Source of the DNA: Flammula alnicola
Taxonomy: Eukaryota; Basidiomycota; Agaricomycetes; Agaricales; Strophariaceae
Direction: 5' to 3'
Assembly: GCA_015499995.1 (NCBI GenBank)
Contig: JADNRV010000098.1
Coordinates: 62,001 to 126,000 of the forward strand
DNA length: 64,000 nt
Shown: positions 45,187 to 56,028 of the stretch, one piece after another
How positions within the stretch are numbered: the first letter of the stretch is position 1
Layout: every line of letters starts with the position of its first letter
The notes under the pieces: model-generated
Told to the model about the DNA's origin: nothing
Database searches by the model: none
What the model saw: the letters and a program-made list of their open reading frames with translations, nothing else
Position numbers and translations under genes: made by a program

Positions 45187-45384
45187 GTTGTTCCCTGAGG
45201 TATTGACAGTTCTCGAGGTAAATTGTGCGTACTTAGGATATGGTGGTGCCTGTGATGGTGAAGTTGAACAACATTCTGTCTTTTGTCTGGCCCGGATAGG
45301 GGAATTCGCGACTAAATTAAAAGCACGTGACCTTATCTTCTTGACCGCTGAGCTTGAACTTGAAAGCTTTCAATCCAGTCAGTT
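45187..45384. promoter_or_regulatory. Bidirectional promoter with CACGTGAC motif
   Basis: 198 bp separate the divergent ATGs at 45186 (minus) and 45385 (plus). The segment contains AAGCACGTGACC and GGTGAAGTTGAAC. A diverged copy of the whole promoter occurs at about 48.76-48.96 kb with the same motifs in the same order. Confidence 0.55.
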
Positions 45385-47518
45385 ATGTCTTCGTTCGACT
45401 TCATTCCTCGCTCCATAAAGAAGAAGAAGATCGACGTCGGTAACCCGCCTCCAGTCGCGCCAACCTCAACTTTAACGGGAGACCAAGTGAGTCACAAACT
45501 TGCATCAACGTCGACATCTGCTGGAGCTCAATTCGCAAGTGAGAGTTTCGACCCTCAGAGCAGCGACCCAGGGAAGTTGAGAGGAAAGGGGAAGCAAGTT
45601 GAAGGTCATGCAAGCGTTGAACCTACTCTTAGAGTGTCTACTTCTGCGAAGTCAACTGCAAAGCCAGCGCAATCATTGAAAACCCCTGACCTAGATGACC
45701 TCGCTGGGTTGGTTTGTCTCGCCCTGTCGGACTACGCAATATGGGCTGACGCGGATCTGCGTCGAAAGATTGACTGGAGCTCTGATATGCAAGAGGATGG
45801 AGACGGGCAGCATGATGACGGTACGGACCTGTCGCGTGACGATCATGGATGTGGGTTTACTTTCGGTTCATTCATTGGAACGATGTAATAAAATATTCGT
45901 CCAAACCATAGACATACCTCTAGCCTATCTTTTTCGACACTCCTCCGTATTTCTTCAGGCGTCATCTTCGCCCTCCTTTGCCCATCAACCTGAAACAACT
46001 TACGTCAAAGCTTTGCGGACATACGCAGCACAATTCATTGACGTACGCCTCGTACTGTCTTCGGAAGGCTCCAGCCGTACAACGGCGGGTCAGTGGTCGA
46101 AGAAATCCTCCACACAAACAGGGTACGAAGTTCGCCGGAAAACTCATGCGAAGACTGAAAGCAACAATTTGAGCCAGTTTGGAAAGGCCGATTGGGATAA
46201 GTTGACTATATACGTGGTTCGTATCCTCTGAATGTCTATTCTGTACAACCGCCTGATTTCTTTATATTTGCCAGGAAAACATTCCCATCCAATACCGCAG
46301 CTTAACTGGAGTTGTAAAATTCGTCACAGCCCTTCTCTCTGCATCGAGCCGAGAGCCTTCTTACTTAACATACAACATGTTGCCTTTCCGCCACATCATC
46401 GAGATCAACCCAGCACCCTACCTTCATGTAAAGGTTTTGCTCTCGTTACACTCTCCAGTGCAGATGACGTAAATTATCTTCTGCGCACCTGGCCCTGGGA
46501 TGCGCCAATTACACAGAGCAAGCCCAAAACTGCCGATACTAAGCCTCTGGACGATAATCAAACTACGTCACAAGCTACAGACATGTCGGAGCCCGTAGCA
46601 GCGACTCAGGCGCGCAGAGAAGCCCACAAATTCGGGTTCCGTACTCTGAGCAAGGCACATTGGGAGAGCTGAAGGCCGAGTATCTGCTCTTTCGACAGCA
46701 GTTAGTCGATGAAATCAACGAATTCCAAGAGACGGAGCAAGCTTCACGGAGACAAGTGAAAGAGGGTGGCGTACCTCATACAAAGGAGTCAACATCCGCG
46801 CCAGTTACGGGCGCTGAAAGGACGAAAAGACTTCACGACAAAGACAAGAACGATTGGACCAAGGCAACATCGGACGCCAGCAACCAGCCGACACGCCATC
46901 TGATGTAACAGCTGGAGGGCTCCCGCAGATTCATGCTGGCTCTGCTTACCCATCTGGATGTCTCGTGTTTGTACGCAAAGTCCATCCCGAAACGAATAAG
47001 ACGACTCTGCGTACGCTATTCTCTCAGGCTTGGAAGAAGAGTGGAGATGAAGGACAGTCCATGAGGGCTACTGGTCAGGATGGCGACGGTGTAGATTACA
47101 TCGATTATACGAAGGGCATGGACACAGCACGTCGTCTCACTTCTTGTCTTTCCAAAATCAATTCTGACGACTACCTCGATAGTGTCATACACGTCTGCGC
47201 ACACCATCCCACGCGCAACAGTTTGTAACCTACTTTTCCAACCATCCGACAGCGCAGACGTCTGGCTTGGACGGCATTGGAACACGATTGTTAATGCCCT
47301 CTGATAGCTTCTCGAGCGCGATCACCCCTGAACTGGTGCTCGGGAAGCGTGAAGAGGTTTATTGGGAGAAGGTGCCTGAGAAAGTGAGGAGGCAGGCGGT
47401 GGATAAGGCTTTGAAGTTGGTGGGTGGAAGTACTGAAACTGGAGTAAAAAGGACCCAAGTCAACCAAGCTCATGACGACGTCCATGGAAGGCAAAGGAAA
47501 AGAAGAAGGAAGGATTAG
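45385..47518 (+). pseudogene. La-related protein (LARP7/Pof8-like) with several frameshifts
   Basis: Exons 45385-45820, 45912-46216 and 46275-47518. A La motif (LALSDYAIWADADLRRKIDW, then IPLAYLFRHSSVF and YVKALRTYAAQFIDVRLVLS) is followed by an RRM (LTIYVENIPIQY, KGFALVTLSSADDVNYLL), a charged linker, and a C-terminal xRRM-like part (CLVFVRKVHPETNKTTLRTL, DYIDYTKGMDTA). Such proteins bind the 3' ends of Pol III RNAs or telomerase RNA (LARP7, p65, Pof8). The frame changes near 46428, 46667, 46870 and 47220, each within otherwise conserved sequence and not explained by introns. Either it is a recent pseudogene or the assembly has indels. The basic C-terminal tail (RQRKRRRKD) is intact. Confidence 0.65.
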
Positions 47519-48140
47519 TAGTTGCTACCTTGGCTTTCCCTTCAAGGTTAGTATGCCAATGGACCCAAGAAATCTTACTTGGCGTCCTCGTTAAGGTCGT
47601 TTCATGTGCTATCAACTGCAATGCATTGCAGGTCTTGGCTGATGACGGGAGAAAGAATCGAGTAAGATACTCCGACCAGTCTGTCGTTTGACGCTGGACT
47701 GTCCATTTGGAACGCCGGCTATCACGCAGAAGTTGGCCAGTCGGGGGGTCGTATAGGCTCTCCAGAAATCGGGGGATTCAGGGTCCCAAATTATAACAGT
47801 ACTCTCACATGAGCTTTGAACGAATCATCCTAGTACTAGTAACGAATCATTATCCATCCCACAGATGAACGGCAAGGTTCTGTGCATTTATGGCAGTACA
47901 TACATGTGTTTGATTGACTTCCTAAAATTGCACGTATAATCTCTTCGATCATGATCGAGGCATTTCGATTGTCGATCGGACCTTGTACCTGAATCTACCG
48001 TAGTCTGGTCCTGGACACTGGACAGATGACCAGCGAGATGCTCATAAAACGCCGTACGCACATAGTATATGTAAATATATCGTTGAGAGTGCAACAACAC
48101 ATAGAGAAAGGATAAATAGGATTGCAACAAATGGTGCTCA
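47519..48140. other. Intergenic with 3'-flank duplication
   Basis: The stretch from about 47945 (GATCATGATCGAGGCATTTC) onward repeats the 3' flank of the intact NADAR gene (same 20-mer at 49247). No gene is seen before it. Confidence 0.5.
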
Positions 48141-48710
48141 TTGATGAGTCTCCGCGCGCAACTTATCCCTGACACGAACGAGGGATTTTCCGAGCTGATT
48201 CGAGTGGGCATCGGAGTAGATTATCTTTGCATTACCCGTGCCAAGGAGCATGATTCGCAGATCCGCATGTTGCTTAAACTTGATGGTGAGCACTTCCTCC
48301 AGCTGTTTGTTAAACAGAGACGTATTATATTAATAAAGTTGACGAACTTGAGGAAATACTTTTTTAAAAACAAAAACATACAAATTCAAAGTACCGTTGA
48401 CTCCAGTCCGCCCTCTCAAACTCTTGGTATTGGGCAGCCAATGGATAGACATTGCAGGTGCCGGGGCACGTTCGGATAGTTTCGGCTATATCAGGCCGGT
48501 GGTCGATGAACTTGAGCGCTTCGTGCAGATGCAATGCGGTAGGGTACGCCGAGTTGCGGTACATCAGGCGATGCGGCGAGTGGTTCATGAACACTGCATA
48601 TTTGGCGTCCTGGTCGACTCTCAGGGCAGACGGACTGCTAGGTACGAGAGGAATTGGCGGAATGGCGGCATCGGAGAACTTTATGGAGTGCGTTGGTGAT
48701 ATAGGGTCCT
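48141..48710 (-). pseudogene. Truncated NADAR-domain copy
   Basis: The minus strand matches the last two exons of the intact NADAR gene (49766-51631): DAKYAVFMNHSPHRLMYRN, YPTALHLHEALKFIDHRPD, YPLAAQYQEFERADW, then the exon-4 homologue at 48141-48295. Exon 4 has lost about 43 bases that encode the D-x2-WG motif in the intact copy. The upstream exons (N-terminus and proline-rich linker) are replaced by a copy of the bidirectional promoter described at 45187. It cannot encode a working NADAR enzyme. Confidence 0.75.
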
Positions 48711-49085
48711 GCGTTGACCAGTGTCCATCTATGTTGAAGGTGGATCCGTTGGGCGATATAAGGGAGGTTGCACATATGCTGCTCTCTGCCGTGTTGTTAG
48801 TTCTCGCAGGTAGGTTGTCCGTAATTATGATGGAGGGATGGTACATAGTGGTGAAGTTGAACCATATTACCCCCGACTCGGAAATTGCGAGTAGATTGAA
48901 AACACGTGGCCCCAGAATCCTAGTACTAATTCTTGAATTTATATAGGCTTCTTACCGTATGTTTTCCTTCAACTGCGTTCCTCTCTTTGAAGAAGAGGAA
49001 AATCGATGTCAATAATTCACTTCTAGTTGCGTCGACCTCAATTCCAACAGGAGACCAAGTGAGTCACAAACATTGACAAGCTTGC
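48711..49085. repeat. Chimeric duplicate of the 45.1-45.5 kb divergent-gene promoter
   Basis: Contains, in order, a fragment of the start of the unknown family (minus strand, about 48711-48790), a diverged copy of its bidirectional promoter (GGTGAAGTTGAAC, then AAAACACGTGGCC), and a fragment of the first exon of the La-related gene (plus, 48959-49085, including GGAGACCAAGTGAGTCACAA). It is fused directly to the truncated NADAR copy. Four genes' pieces are thus joined in about 1 kb. Confidence 0.75.
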
Positions 49086-49765
49086 TGGTTCCAACTTGCA
49101 ACAGTCACATCTGCGAACCAGAATTAGCCATTAGCTTAATTACTTTGAGGTTGTCTGCTTTCATAGGCATTTATCCGCCTAATTTCAATGCCTCATCGGG
49201 CAGAAAGCTGGCAGAAAATGATCCGTTATTCGACATCGTAGAATTCGATCATGATCGAGGCATTTCGATCGTCGATCTTAAAGCGATCAGTACATGAAAC
49301 CAGCCAAACACAAGCCTCAGACGACCAGCCTGAGCAAGATACTCATAAAAAGTTGCACGCACATAGGAATGAGACATTCTGTGTATCAACGATGGAGTGT
49401 GGATTGTATTACTAACTACTGACTATTGACTACTACTAACTACAAGAACGGGGGAACCTTGGATAGCACCTAGAGCTAAATAATCATCACAAAGGTGTTG
49501 GCAAGAACTGTTCGAGGGTAAAGAAGTGGAGGTAACTTAAGGTAGGAGGGCATATTGACAAATCGTAAATGCAGATAAGCTAGCTATTCGTACATGGTTG
49601 GGTAAAACCAGATGCCCTTCGAGGCCACTGGCAATAAAACAAAAAAGAGCGAGATAGAAGCAGAAGAAAGAAAAAAGCAGGGCAGAGAGAAGGGATGGCG
49701 TATGTAAATGTATCGCTGAGAGTTGCAACCAGAAAAAAAAAGAGAAAGGGATAAAAGAGACCACA
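49086..49765. other. Intergenic, 3' flank of the NADAR gene
   Basis: Holds the second copy of the 3'-flank repeat (49247 onward, parallel to 47945 onward). No gene supported. Confidence 0.5.
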
Positions 49766-51631
49766 TTACGACAACATAGTGCTCAAGTTCTCCGCGCGCA
49801 ACTTATCTCTGACACGAACGAGGGACTTTCCGAGCTGATTCTGGCCTTCGTCATGAAGACCCGACCCCCAAAACGTATCTTGGGCGTCGGAGTAGATTAT
49901 CTTTGCACTCCCCGTGCCAAGGAGCAGAATCCGCAGATCCGCATGTTGCTTGAATTTGAGGGTAAGCACTTCTTCCATCTTTCAGAAAAAGACACATCAT
50001 TAGCGTATGCCTGACAGAAGGAAGAACATTTTTAAGAAAGAAAGGAAAAACATACAAATTCAAGGTATCGGTCATTCCAATCGGGCCTCTGTAACTCCTG
50101 GTATTTCGCAGCCAAGGGGTACACATCGTGGATGTCGGGGCACTTTCGGATAGCCTCGGCTAGGTCTGGTCGATGGTCGATGAACTTGAGCGCTTCGTGC
50201 AGATGCAATGCGGTAGGGTACGTCAAGTTGCGGTACATCACGCGATGCGGCGAGTGGTTCATGAACACCGCGTACTTGGTGTCCTGATCGAATCGCAAAG
50301 CCGGAGGGCTGCTGGGGACGGGAGGAATAGGCGGGATGCCATCGGAGTACTGTGAGGAGTGTGTTGGTGATATTGGGCCTTGTGTTCCCCCCGTGGCCAA
50401 CCCGGTTGTACCAGTTGGAAGCGCACCCGTCATGGCGTGGACCTGCACGAACGGCTGCTGTGGCTGCTGTCGGCTCTGTTGCGAGAGTGACCTAATCAAG
50501 TCTGCAGTCTGCTGAGGTGTAACCTGGGATGGCATAGAAGATTGTGGCCCCTTGTCCGGAGAAGGAACGAAGACCGGCACCAAGCGAACCTGCGGTTGAG
50601 ACTCCGGCTTCTTGTCTCGCCTGCTGAATGCCCGGAACAGACCCTTGGCCGATTTCTTCCTTTTGACTGTTGGTTGCAAGGTCAGTTGGCTCCCTCCGTT
50701 CATGTTCAAGGACATTTGTTGTGGGCCATATGTCGCCGTAAGCAGCGCGGTTGTTTGTGGCAGAGCAAGCACCGACTTGTACGGCGTCATCTCATATATA
50801 TCTCGCGGAGGAGGAGGAAGGGGATTGCGAAGAGGCGTCCTGGGTCGCGGCCCTGTGGGCCCGAAGGCCGCACTGCTTGCAGGATCGAGTGGCTGGACGA
50901 CGTGGGCAAAGTCGGCCTGGATGGGTGAAGGAGTGGAGTAACGAGCAGACTGTCGAGATGCTGGACGGGGATTTTCTGATGTTCCGCCCCTTGGTCGGTC
51001 CTCGCGATCATCTTCTTCATCTCTGCCAAATGCGGGTATGAATGGCGTTGGTGCCCGCCGCGTAGAGCTACTACGATGGACGGAGGGTGCAGGAGCAGCG
51101 TTAGATTCTATTAGGAGTGTGGTTAGCGTGACATCATGATCACTTGCAAGAACCAGGGACTAACGTTGTACAGGAGGAATCACAGGAGCTTCCACTGGAT
51201 CTCTACGGTGAGATTCTGAACGAGTACGACGCGGAGGAGCTGCGGAATAGCTGTAAGTCTTTGTATATCAGGCGCATCTGAATAATAAACGACTGACGTT
51301 CCTGCTGCTGTGGCCCACCCGGGGCGAAGCCGCCAACAAATCTGTCGCTTTCCCTCCGTCTCGACCTCCGGGTCTTCCTTCGATCTTGCGGAAGCCAATT
51401 AAGCAGCGGAGGAGGTAATTGCGCTCCTTGTCCATAAATTCCCGGTGGTATGAAGCCCTGAGGTTGTTGAGGATACATCTGCGGTGCATATCCTACTGCG
51501 CCATATCCTGGTATGAAGGGCTGCTGAGGGTTATATTGCCCTGGGTACAACGGAGGTGGCGGTGGTGGCGGCGCGTAAGGATATTGCTGGTTTTGGTTTG
51601 CACGATAATATTTGGATTGCCCAGACCCCAT
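49766..51631 (-). CDS. NADAR-domain protein with N-myristoylation signal
   Basis: Four exons, complement(49766-49978, 50056-51107, 51165-51239, 51298-51631); 557 residues. It begins MGSGQSKYY, a consensus for N-myristoylation (Gly2, Ser6). A long Pro/Gln/Tyr-rich disordered region with basic patches (KRKKSAKGLFRAFSRRDKK) follows. The C-terminal 150 residues form the NADAR domain: KYAVFMNHSPHRVMYRN, TALHLHEALKFIDHRP, LTLKFKQHADLRILLLGTG, then DTFWGSGLHDEGQNQLGKSL. NADAR enzymes act on ADP-ribose adducts or NAD-derived glycosidic bonds, including removal of ADP-ribose from guanine in DNA in bacterial systems; the fungal substrate is unknown. A lipid anchor on a NADAR enzyme suggests membrane location. 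Splice phases all agree. Confidence 0.8.
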
Positions 51632-51928
51632 GGCTATAGTATGCTCGAAGGTACCAAGGCGATCGAAGTGGTATGTACAGGGTACTTGAAGTTCGTAAAG
51701 TATTCTGCATGATTTTGGCGTTAGCAGCTCGCCAAGCTCGACAGTGTGGATGCTTACTGGTAGATCGTTATATCTTCAAGTCATAGAGATGCATAGGATA
51801 GTGAAAAAGGTAACGCTAAGATGGGTATGTACGGTTCAAGTCATAAATGAGTCCTTCGAAGAATCCGAGGTCATAAAGTTGAATGAACATAGCTAAATTA
51901 GGCAATTTAGCGCATCACACGTTCTTTC

Positions 51929-51941
51929 CACGTGGCACGTG
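51929..51941. promoter_or_regulatory. Paired E-boxes CACGTGGCACGTG
   Basis: Two CACGTG palindromes separated by one base, 298 bp upstream of the NADAR gene start. Closely spaced E-boxes often bind bHLH dimers; the role is inferred. Confidence 0.35.
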
Positions 51942-52357
51942 GTGGCATTGTTCGTTCCGTTCAACCTTGAACAATTCGAACTTGCATGTAGGCTCCTTCA
52001 ATGTTCTCCCGATTCAAATTTCAGACTATGAATACTTTCTCACTCGTATTTTCGCCATCCAGGTGATTGATGCTGTCGACTCCAACTGGTTTGCTTCCAG
52101 TCGACTCGTGTACTCATGGCCAAGTCTGCCACATCGGACTCGGACTCTCAACTTACTAAATCACCCATTACATGAACAAATTATCAATCTGTGAAACAGA
52201 TCTAGAGAAACGCGCTATGGCGAAATCTTTCAAATTTGGAACACAACGTAGAAGTTTACGTCTGATGCACAGTGGGTGATCGATTGCCGGAGACTTGCCA
52301 CAAATGTCTGAATCCTGAAAGTTCTGGTCAAATCTCTTGCGACATTCTATAGCCCTG
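51942..52357. other. Intergenic, no gene seen
   Basis: Spacer between the NADAR promoter and the 3' end of thioesterase copy 1. No supported frame. Confidence 0.45.
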
Positions 52358-53183
52358 TTACTTTGAAGGAGGCGAAGATGCCATCATCTGCACTTGGGCC
52401 CCAGAAACGATTATCCGGTGACGTGCTATATCCCATATCTAGCAGGAGACGAGTTGACCGTAAGGCAGGAAGGATATATTGAAAGGGACCAACCTCGCTA
52501 CGACAGCATCCAGCGTCCTTGTCCGTCTCCACGGAGCGATTGACGATCCTGATCTTTGAACCCCTAGACTGGTGGTCAATGACACTCAAGAACGGTGGAC
52601 TGTGAGGGGTTTCACTTACGCTCCTGGCACAGGTTGATAGAAAAACATATTAAATGTTTGAGAGACGCCAATGACTTCGTCCCCACCTTCTGTAATCTTC
52701 ATCAAGAGCAGAGATATGGCAGAACCTCTCAAAGGACGGATACTTCAGCGTTGGATTTACCCTCAATGCGTTTAAAAACCCGTACTCATCCATTAAGAAG
52801 GTCATGCATCCCTGGTCCAGAACACCTTGCGCGTTGCACATATCTATCCAATTCAGAAGTTTGGAACGTATCGAAGATGATCGATAATCGATGAAATGAG
52901 TGACGCGCACCTGGCAATATTTCGAGCTCAGAAACCATCTTCGCGCATATTTTCTTGGATCATCAGCCGAGGGCTCTAACGACACTTCCTTGACTTGAAT
53001 GCGTCGCCTTATCGCATGCCCATAACCTGTGCTTGCGAACGCTCCTAGGATCTTATACCATTTGACCGCAGCCTTCTTGAGGTACTCCGGGGCGTTCCCA
53101 GTGATGTCCCCGATCTCTTCTGGCTGTATAGATGTTTCCAGAATCTCAGCCTTCATCGCTAGCTGCTTTCCTGGTGGAAGCAT
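52358..53183 (-). pseudogene. Hotdog thioesterase copy 1, single frameshift
   Basis: Five exons by homology, complement(52358-52438, 52494-52563, 52620-52727, 52786-52843, 52911-53183). Exons 2-5 are open and match copies 2 and 3 in length and phase: MCNAQGVLDQGCMTFLMDE, then GVSQTFNMFFYQPVPGAGSK, RIVNRSVETDKD and IWDIARHRIIVSGAQVQM. Exon 1 is one base short (273 instead of 274), and its last 30 bases read correctly (KMVSELEILP) only after a shift near 52940. All else is intact, so this is either a very young pseudogene or an assembly error. Confidence 0.75.
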
Positions 53184-53569
53184 TGCAAAAGATTCACTGC
53201 GTGCTGTGCACGATTTTACACTGGCAAGGTCACTGCAGCTGGCAGGATGTGTCTGTGGGTAAAGCAGGGTGAAGCTAAGCTGGCACATGCACACTTGTGG
53301 ACGTACATGGTATCCGAATCGGACCAAGATCGGAGACCCCATATCGCCGATATGCCGTAACAGCCGTACTATGTCTATCCGAGTCGTATGTCATAATCTT
53401 ATGCATCAAGCGCTCATGAAGCGCTCAAGAAGTCTTTACCGATCAAATTGGATTCTGGCCATTTCGCCCCCCCTCTCCGCAAGGAAATCCATTATGTTAG
53501 TCTAATATTCTTCTATATACAATGGAGCACCGGAGGGTATAATAGATAGATGACGTGGCGAGCTGTTTA

Positions 53570-54372
53570 CTAGTTCGCCATCCACTTGGGAGGGATGGAC
53601 GGTGGCATGGTTAGTTGTGTCCCAGAAGCAACCAATCTGTGATTCGCCGTGTCCCATAGCTGAGAAGCTCATGAGTTGCGCACGTAGGATTTACTATAAG
53701 AATCTCAACTTACTTCGGTTTTCCCTGCATTTGACTCTCGCCCAGTTGCAACGGACCTATTCACAATACGCAACGTGGTTCCTCTATGAAGAGTCTGAGT
53801 ATATTTCATCACTGTGTCTGAAACGAAATGCAGACTTACACGATGGCGGTAGAATGGTAAAATGTATTAATGACTTGTGACACACCTGGCGGCGTGTTTA
53901 GTCCATCATATGCATTTATGACAACCATCGCAGTAGTTGAACATCTACAAACACCAATTGTAAGTGTCACTATGATTTGAAGTTCAAATAAGTCGTACTC
54001 GTCGATGAGGAACACTATACATCCTTCATCCAGTACCCCTTGACCATTGCACATATCTAGAGGCAACTATGTAGTCAGCGATAAGTTCGGCTGCTGAAGG
54101 ATATGTTTCGTACCTGGAGTAACTGTTATCTCCATTGTTACCTTTCCCTCCATCTTTAACGGGTCGTCCACACTTGCAACAATTGATACATCCGTGACTC
54201 TAACCCTTCCCGCAATGTCGCCCGCAAAACCCTTGCCTTTATTCCTGAAAACAGACAGCCACTTCAACGGAATCTCCTTGATTTCCGGAGATGCATTCCC
54301 CGTTATTCCAGCTATGACGTCCTCAGGTAGCCGTGATTGGAGAAACTCGAGCCTCTCTGTCTGCTTCGACAT
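53570..54372 (-). CDS. Hotdog-fold acyl-CoA thioesterase-like protein, copy 2
   Basis: Five exons, complement(53570-53659, 53714-53783, 53840-53944, 53999-54056, 54114-54372); 193 residues. After splicing the hotdog core reads MCNGQGVLDEGCIVFLIDE, then GVSQVINTFYHSTAIVGTTL, RIVNRSVATGRE and LWDTANHRLVASGTQLTMPP. This is the ACOT13/PaaI pattern (G-x-L-D core helix, strand with G-V-S, and the W-D...L-V-A-SG ending). Such enzymes hydrolyse acyl-CoA or related thioesters. There is no targeting signal. The substrate is unknown. It shares a 513-bp divergent promoter with copy 3, and exon lengths 58 and 70 are the same in all three copies, proving common origin. Confidence 0.8.
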
Positions 54373-54885
54373 GGCTAGGTCGTCAACCAGATATATGGGA
54401 GAACAGGAGCTTTGCAAATTGTTTGCAAACGCAGGCCATGAGTACGTTGGTCATGATGAAAATCACAGAGAGTGCCGGTTCTAATGTCTTCCGGAATCCG
54501 GACCACCGGTTTCTCCTTCCGGTCTATTTTGGCCAGCCAAAGTTAGCCAAGCAGCGGCACGCTCGGCATCAAAGAACTTGAACTTGAATGACAAGAACCC
54601 CTGCACAACCCCTGCAAGTACAAAAGTGGCCAACGTATGACATCTCCTCAATCAAACTCCACAAGAGAACATCAAGAGAAAGCTGAAGGTGGGTAATTTC
54701 TATAGTTGTCTACTTCCTTGACTTCTGGCCAATTTTGGTACAATCTGACGAAAACCAGACTTCGAAAATCAAGCTAACGACGCGCTTTTGCCTCAGAAAT
54801 CTATTCTGCGCAGGCCGCTTACCAATAACGACTTTCTGGAAGTCCAATCCCCCATAAATTTTTCACCTCCAGCATAAAGCAAAAT
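54373..54885. other. Shared divergent promoter of thioesterase copies 2 and 3
   Basis: 513 bp between the two ATGs. No gene seen; it presumably drives both genes. Confidence 0.5.
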
Positions 54886-55711
54886 ATGGACCATCGAAGA
54901 GGTTTAGTGATTTCTCCAACTTATGGACTCCACGACTCGGCGGACAGTAAAAACCTGGATATCTCTTCCATTAAAGGGAATATCGATCAAGACGTCAAGA
55001 GAATTTGTCTCGACGTTTTCCGGTTTTCCGTGAGCGCCCCAGGGCATTCTTACGGTGCTGAAATCGGCGAGCGCCTGAAGTTGATCGAAATGAACATCTG
55101 GGGAGAAGGAAAATCATCTTTTGCGGAAACAGTGGTTGAAATAACGGTTGAAAAAGGTATTCCTCTGTTGCGATACTATGAATAAATCTGAATTCTTTAC
55201 AGACATGTGCAATGTTTTTGACATTCTACACGGCGCCTGTGCGGCGTACATTGTGGATCCGTATGTACACCCAAATCCGGACCTTTTTAGCTGCGCTAAC
55301 CAGGGTTTGGCACAAAGATGTTCCGTGTCCTCTCTAGTCGTTCTTGGCACCAAGCTAGGCTTTGATGGAGGTGGTTTCTCCCAGTCTATGAATCTCATAT
55401 GGCACCATCCAGTTCGGAGGTGAGTCCTGCATCTTGTTGTGCGTTCGCATTTCTCTTGATCAAGACATAAATAGAGGTACCAAATTAAGGGTGGTGTCGA
55501 CTTCTGTTTCGGCGAAAGGCAGAGTTAGGACTGTAAGATGCGAGGTCAGTCTTCGCGAGCATTTCAATTTATATAGCAAAGAATTGATTCACCCTTTGAC
55601 TCGATTAACATTACGTAGCTGTGGGATAACGACACTCTCTGCGTCTCTGCTGTCCATTCAACAGTCAATCCAGGCCTTAAATATGGAAAGCGCGTCATTG
55701 GCAAGCTCTAA
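54886..55711 (+). CDS. Hotdog-fold acyl-CoA thioesterase-like protein, copy 3
   Basis: Five exons: 54886-55156, 55203-55260, 55318-55419, 55475-55544, 55619-55711; 197 residues. The spliced core reads DMCNVFDILHGACAAYIVD, CSVSSLVVLGTKLGFDGGGF, SQSMNLIWHHPVRRGTKLRV, and ends LWDNDTLCVSAVHSTVNPGL. It keeps the HG motif (LHGACAA) of classical thioesterase-13-like enzymes, which copies 1 and 2 have changed (LDQGC and LDEGC). This copy may therefore be closest to the ancestral activity. Intron phases equal those of copies 1 and 2. It is divergent from copy 2. Confidence 0.82.
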
Positions 55712-56028
55712 GAAGGACTGTCCAAAATATCCCATGTTGTATAATCTATGCTCGCTCTACCGGACCTTGCCTGTTAATTATCTTGCTGTATTACCATCTT
55801 GCTATCTTTAGCCCAAGCTTCTTGTTTCCTTCTTGATCTACGTTGATTACTTACACTCTAATACCTTTGCAGGATATGTAATTATGATGAAAAATGTATA
55901 TACACATACAATGTACTCGACATAAAGTACATGCCAGTGGATGTGTTGATCGCCCTCTAATTCCAAGAATGTGTGATATGTTTTCTGGTTAAATGTGGTA
56001 ATTAGATGTGCAAGACAGAGGAAGAGAT
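55712..56028. other. Convergent intergenic region
   Basis: About 320 bp between the stop codons of thioesterase copy 3 and HAM1; AT-rich, nothing else seen. Confidence 0.5.

Noticed and set aside
46428..46460. A 31-bp intron in the La-related gene (GTAAAG to CTCCAG)
   Set aside because: Too short for splicing, and it would remove a conserved RRM strand (GFALVTL); a one-base loss fits better.
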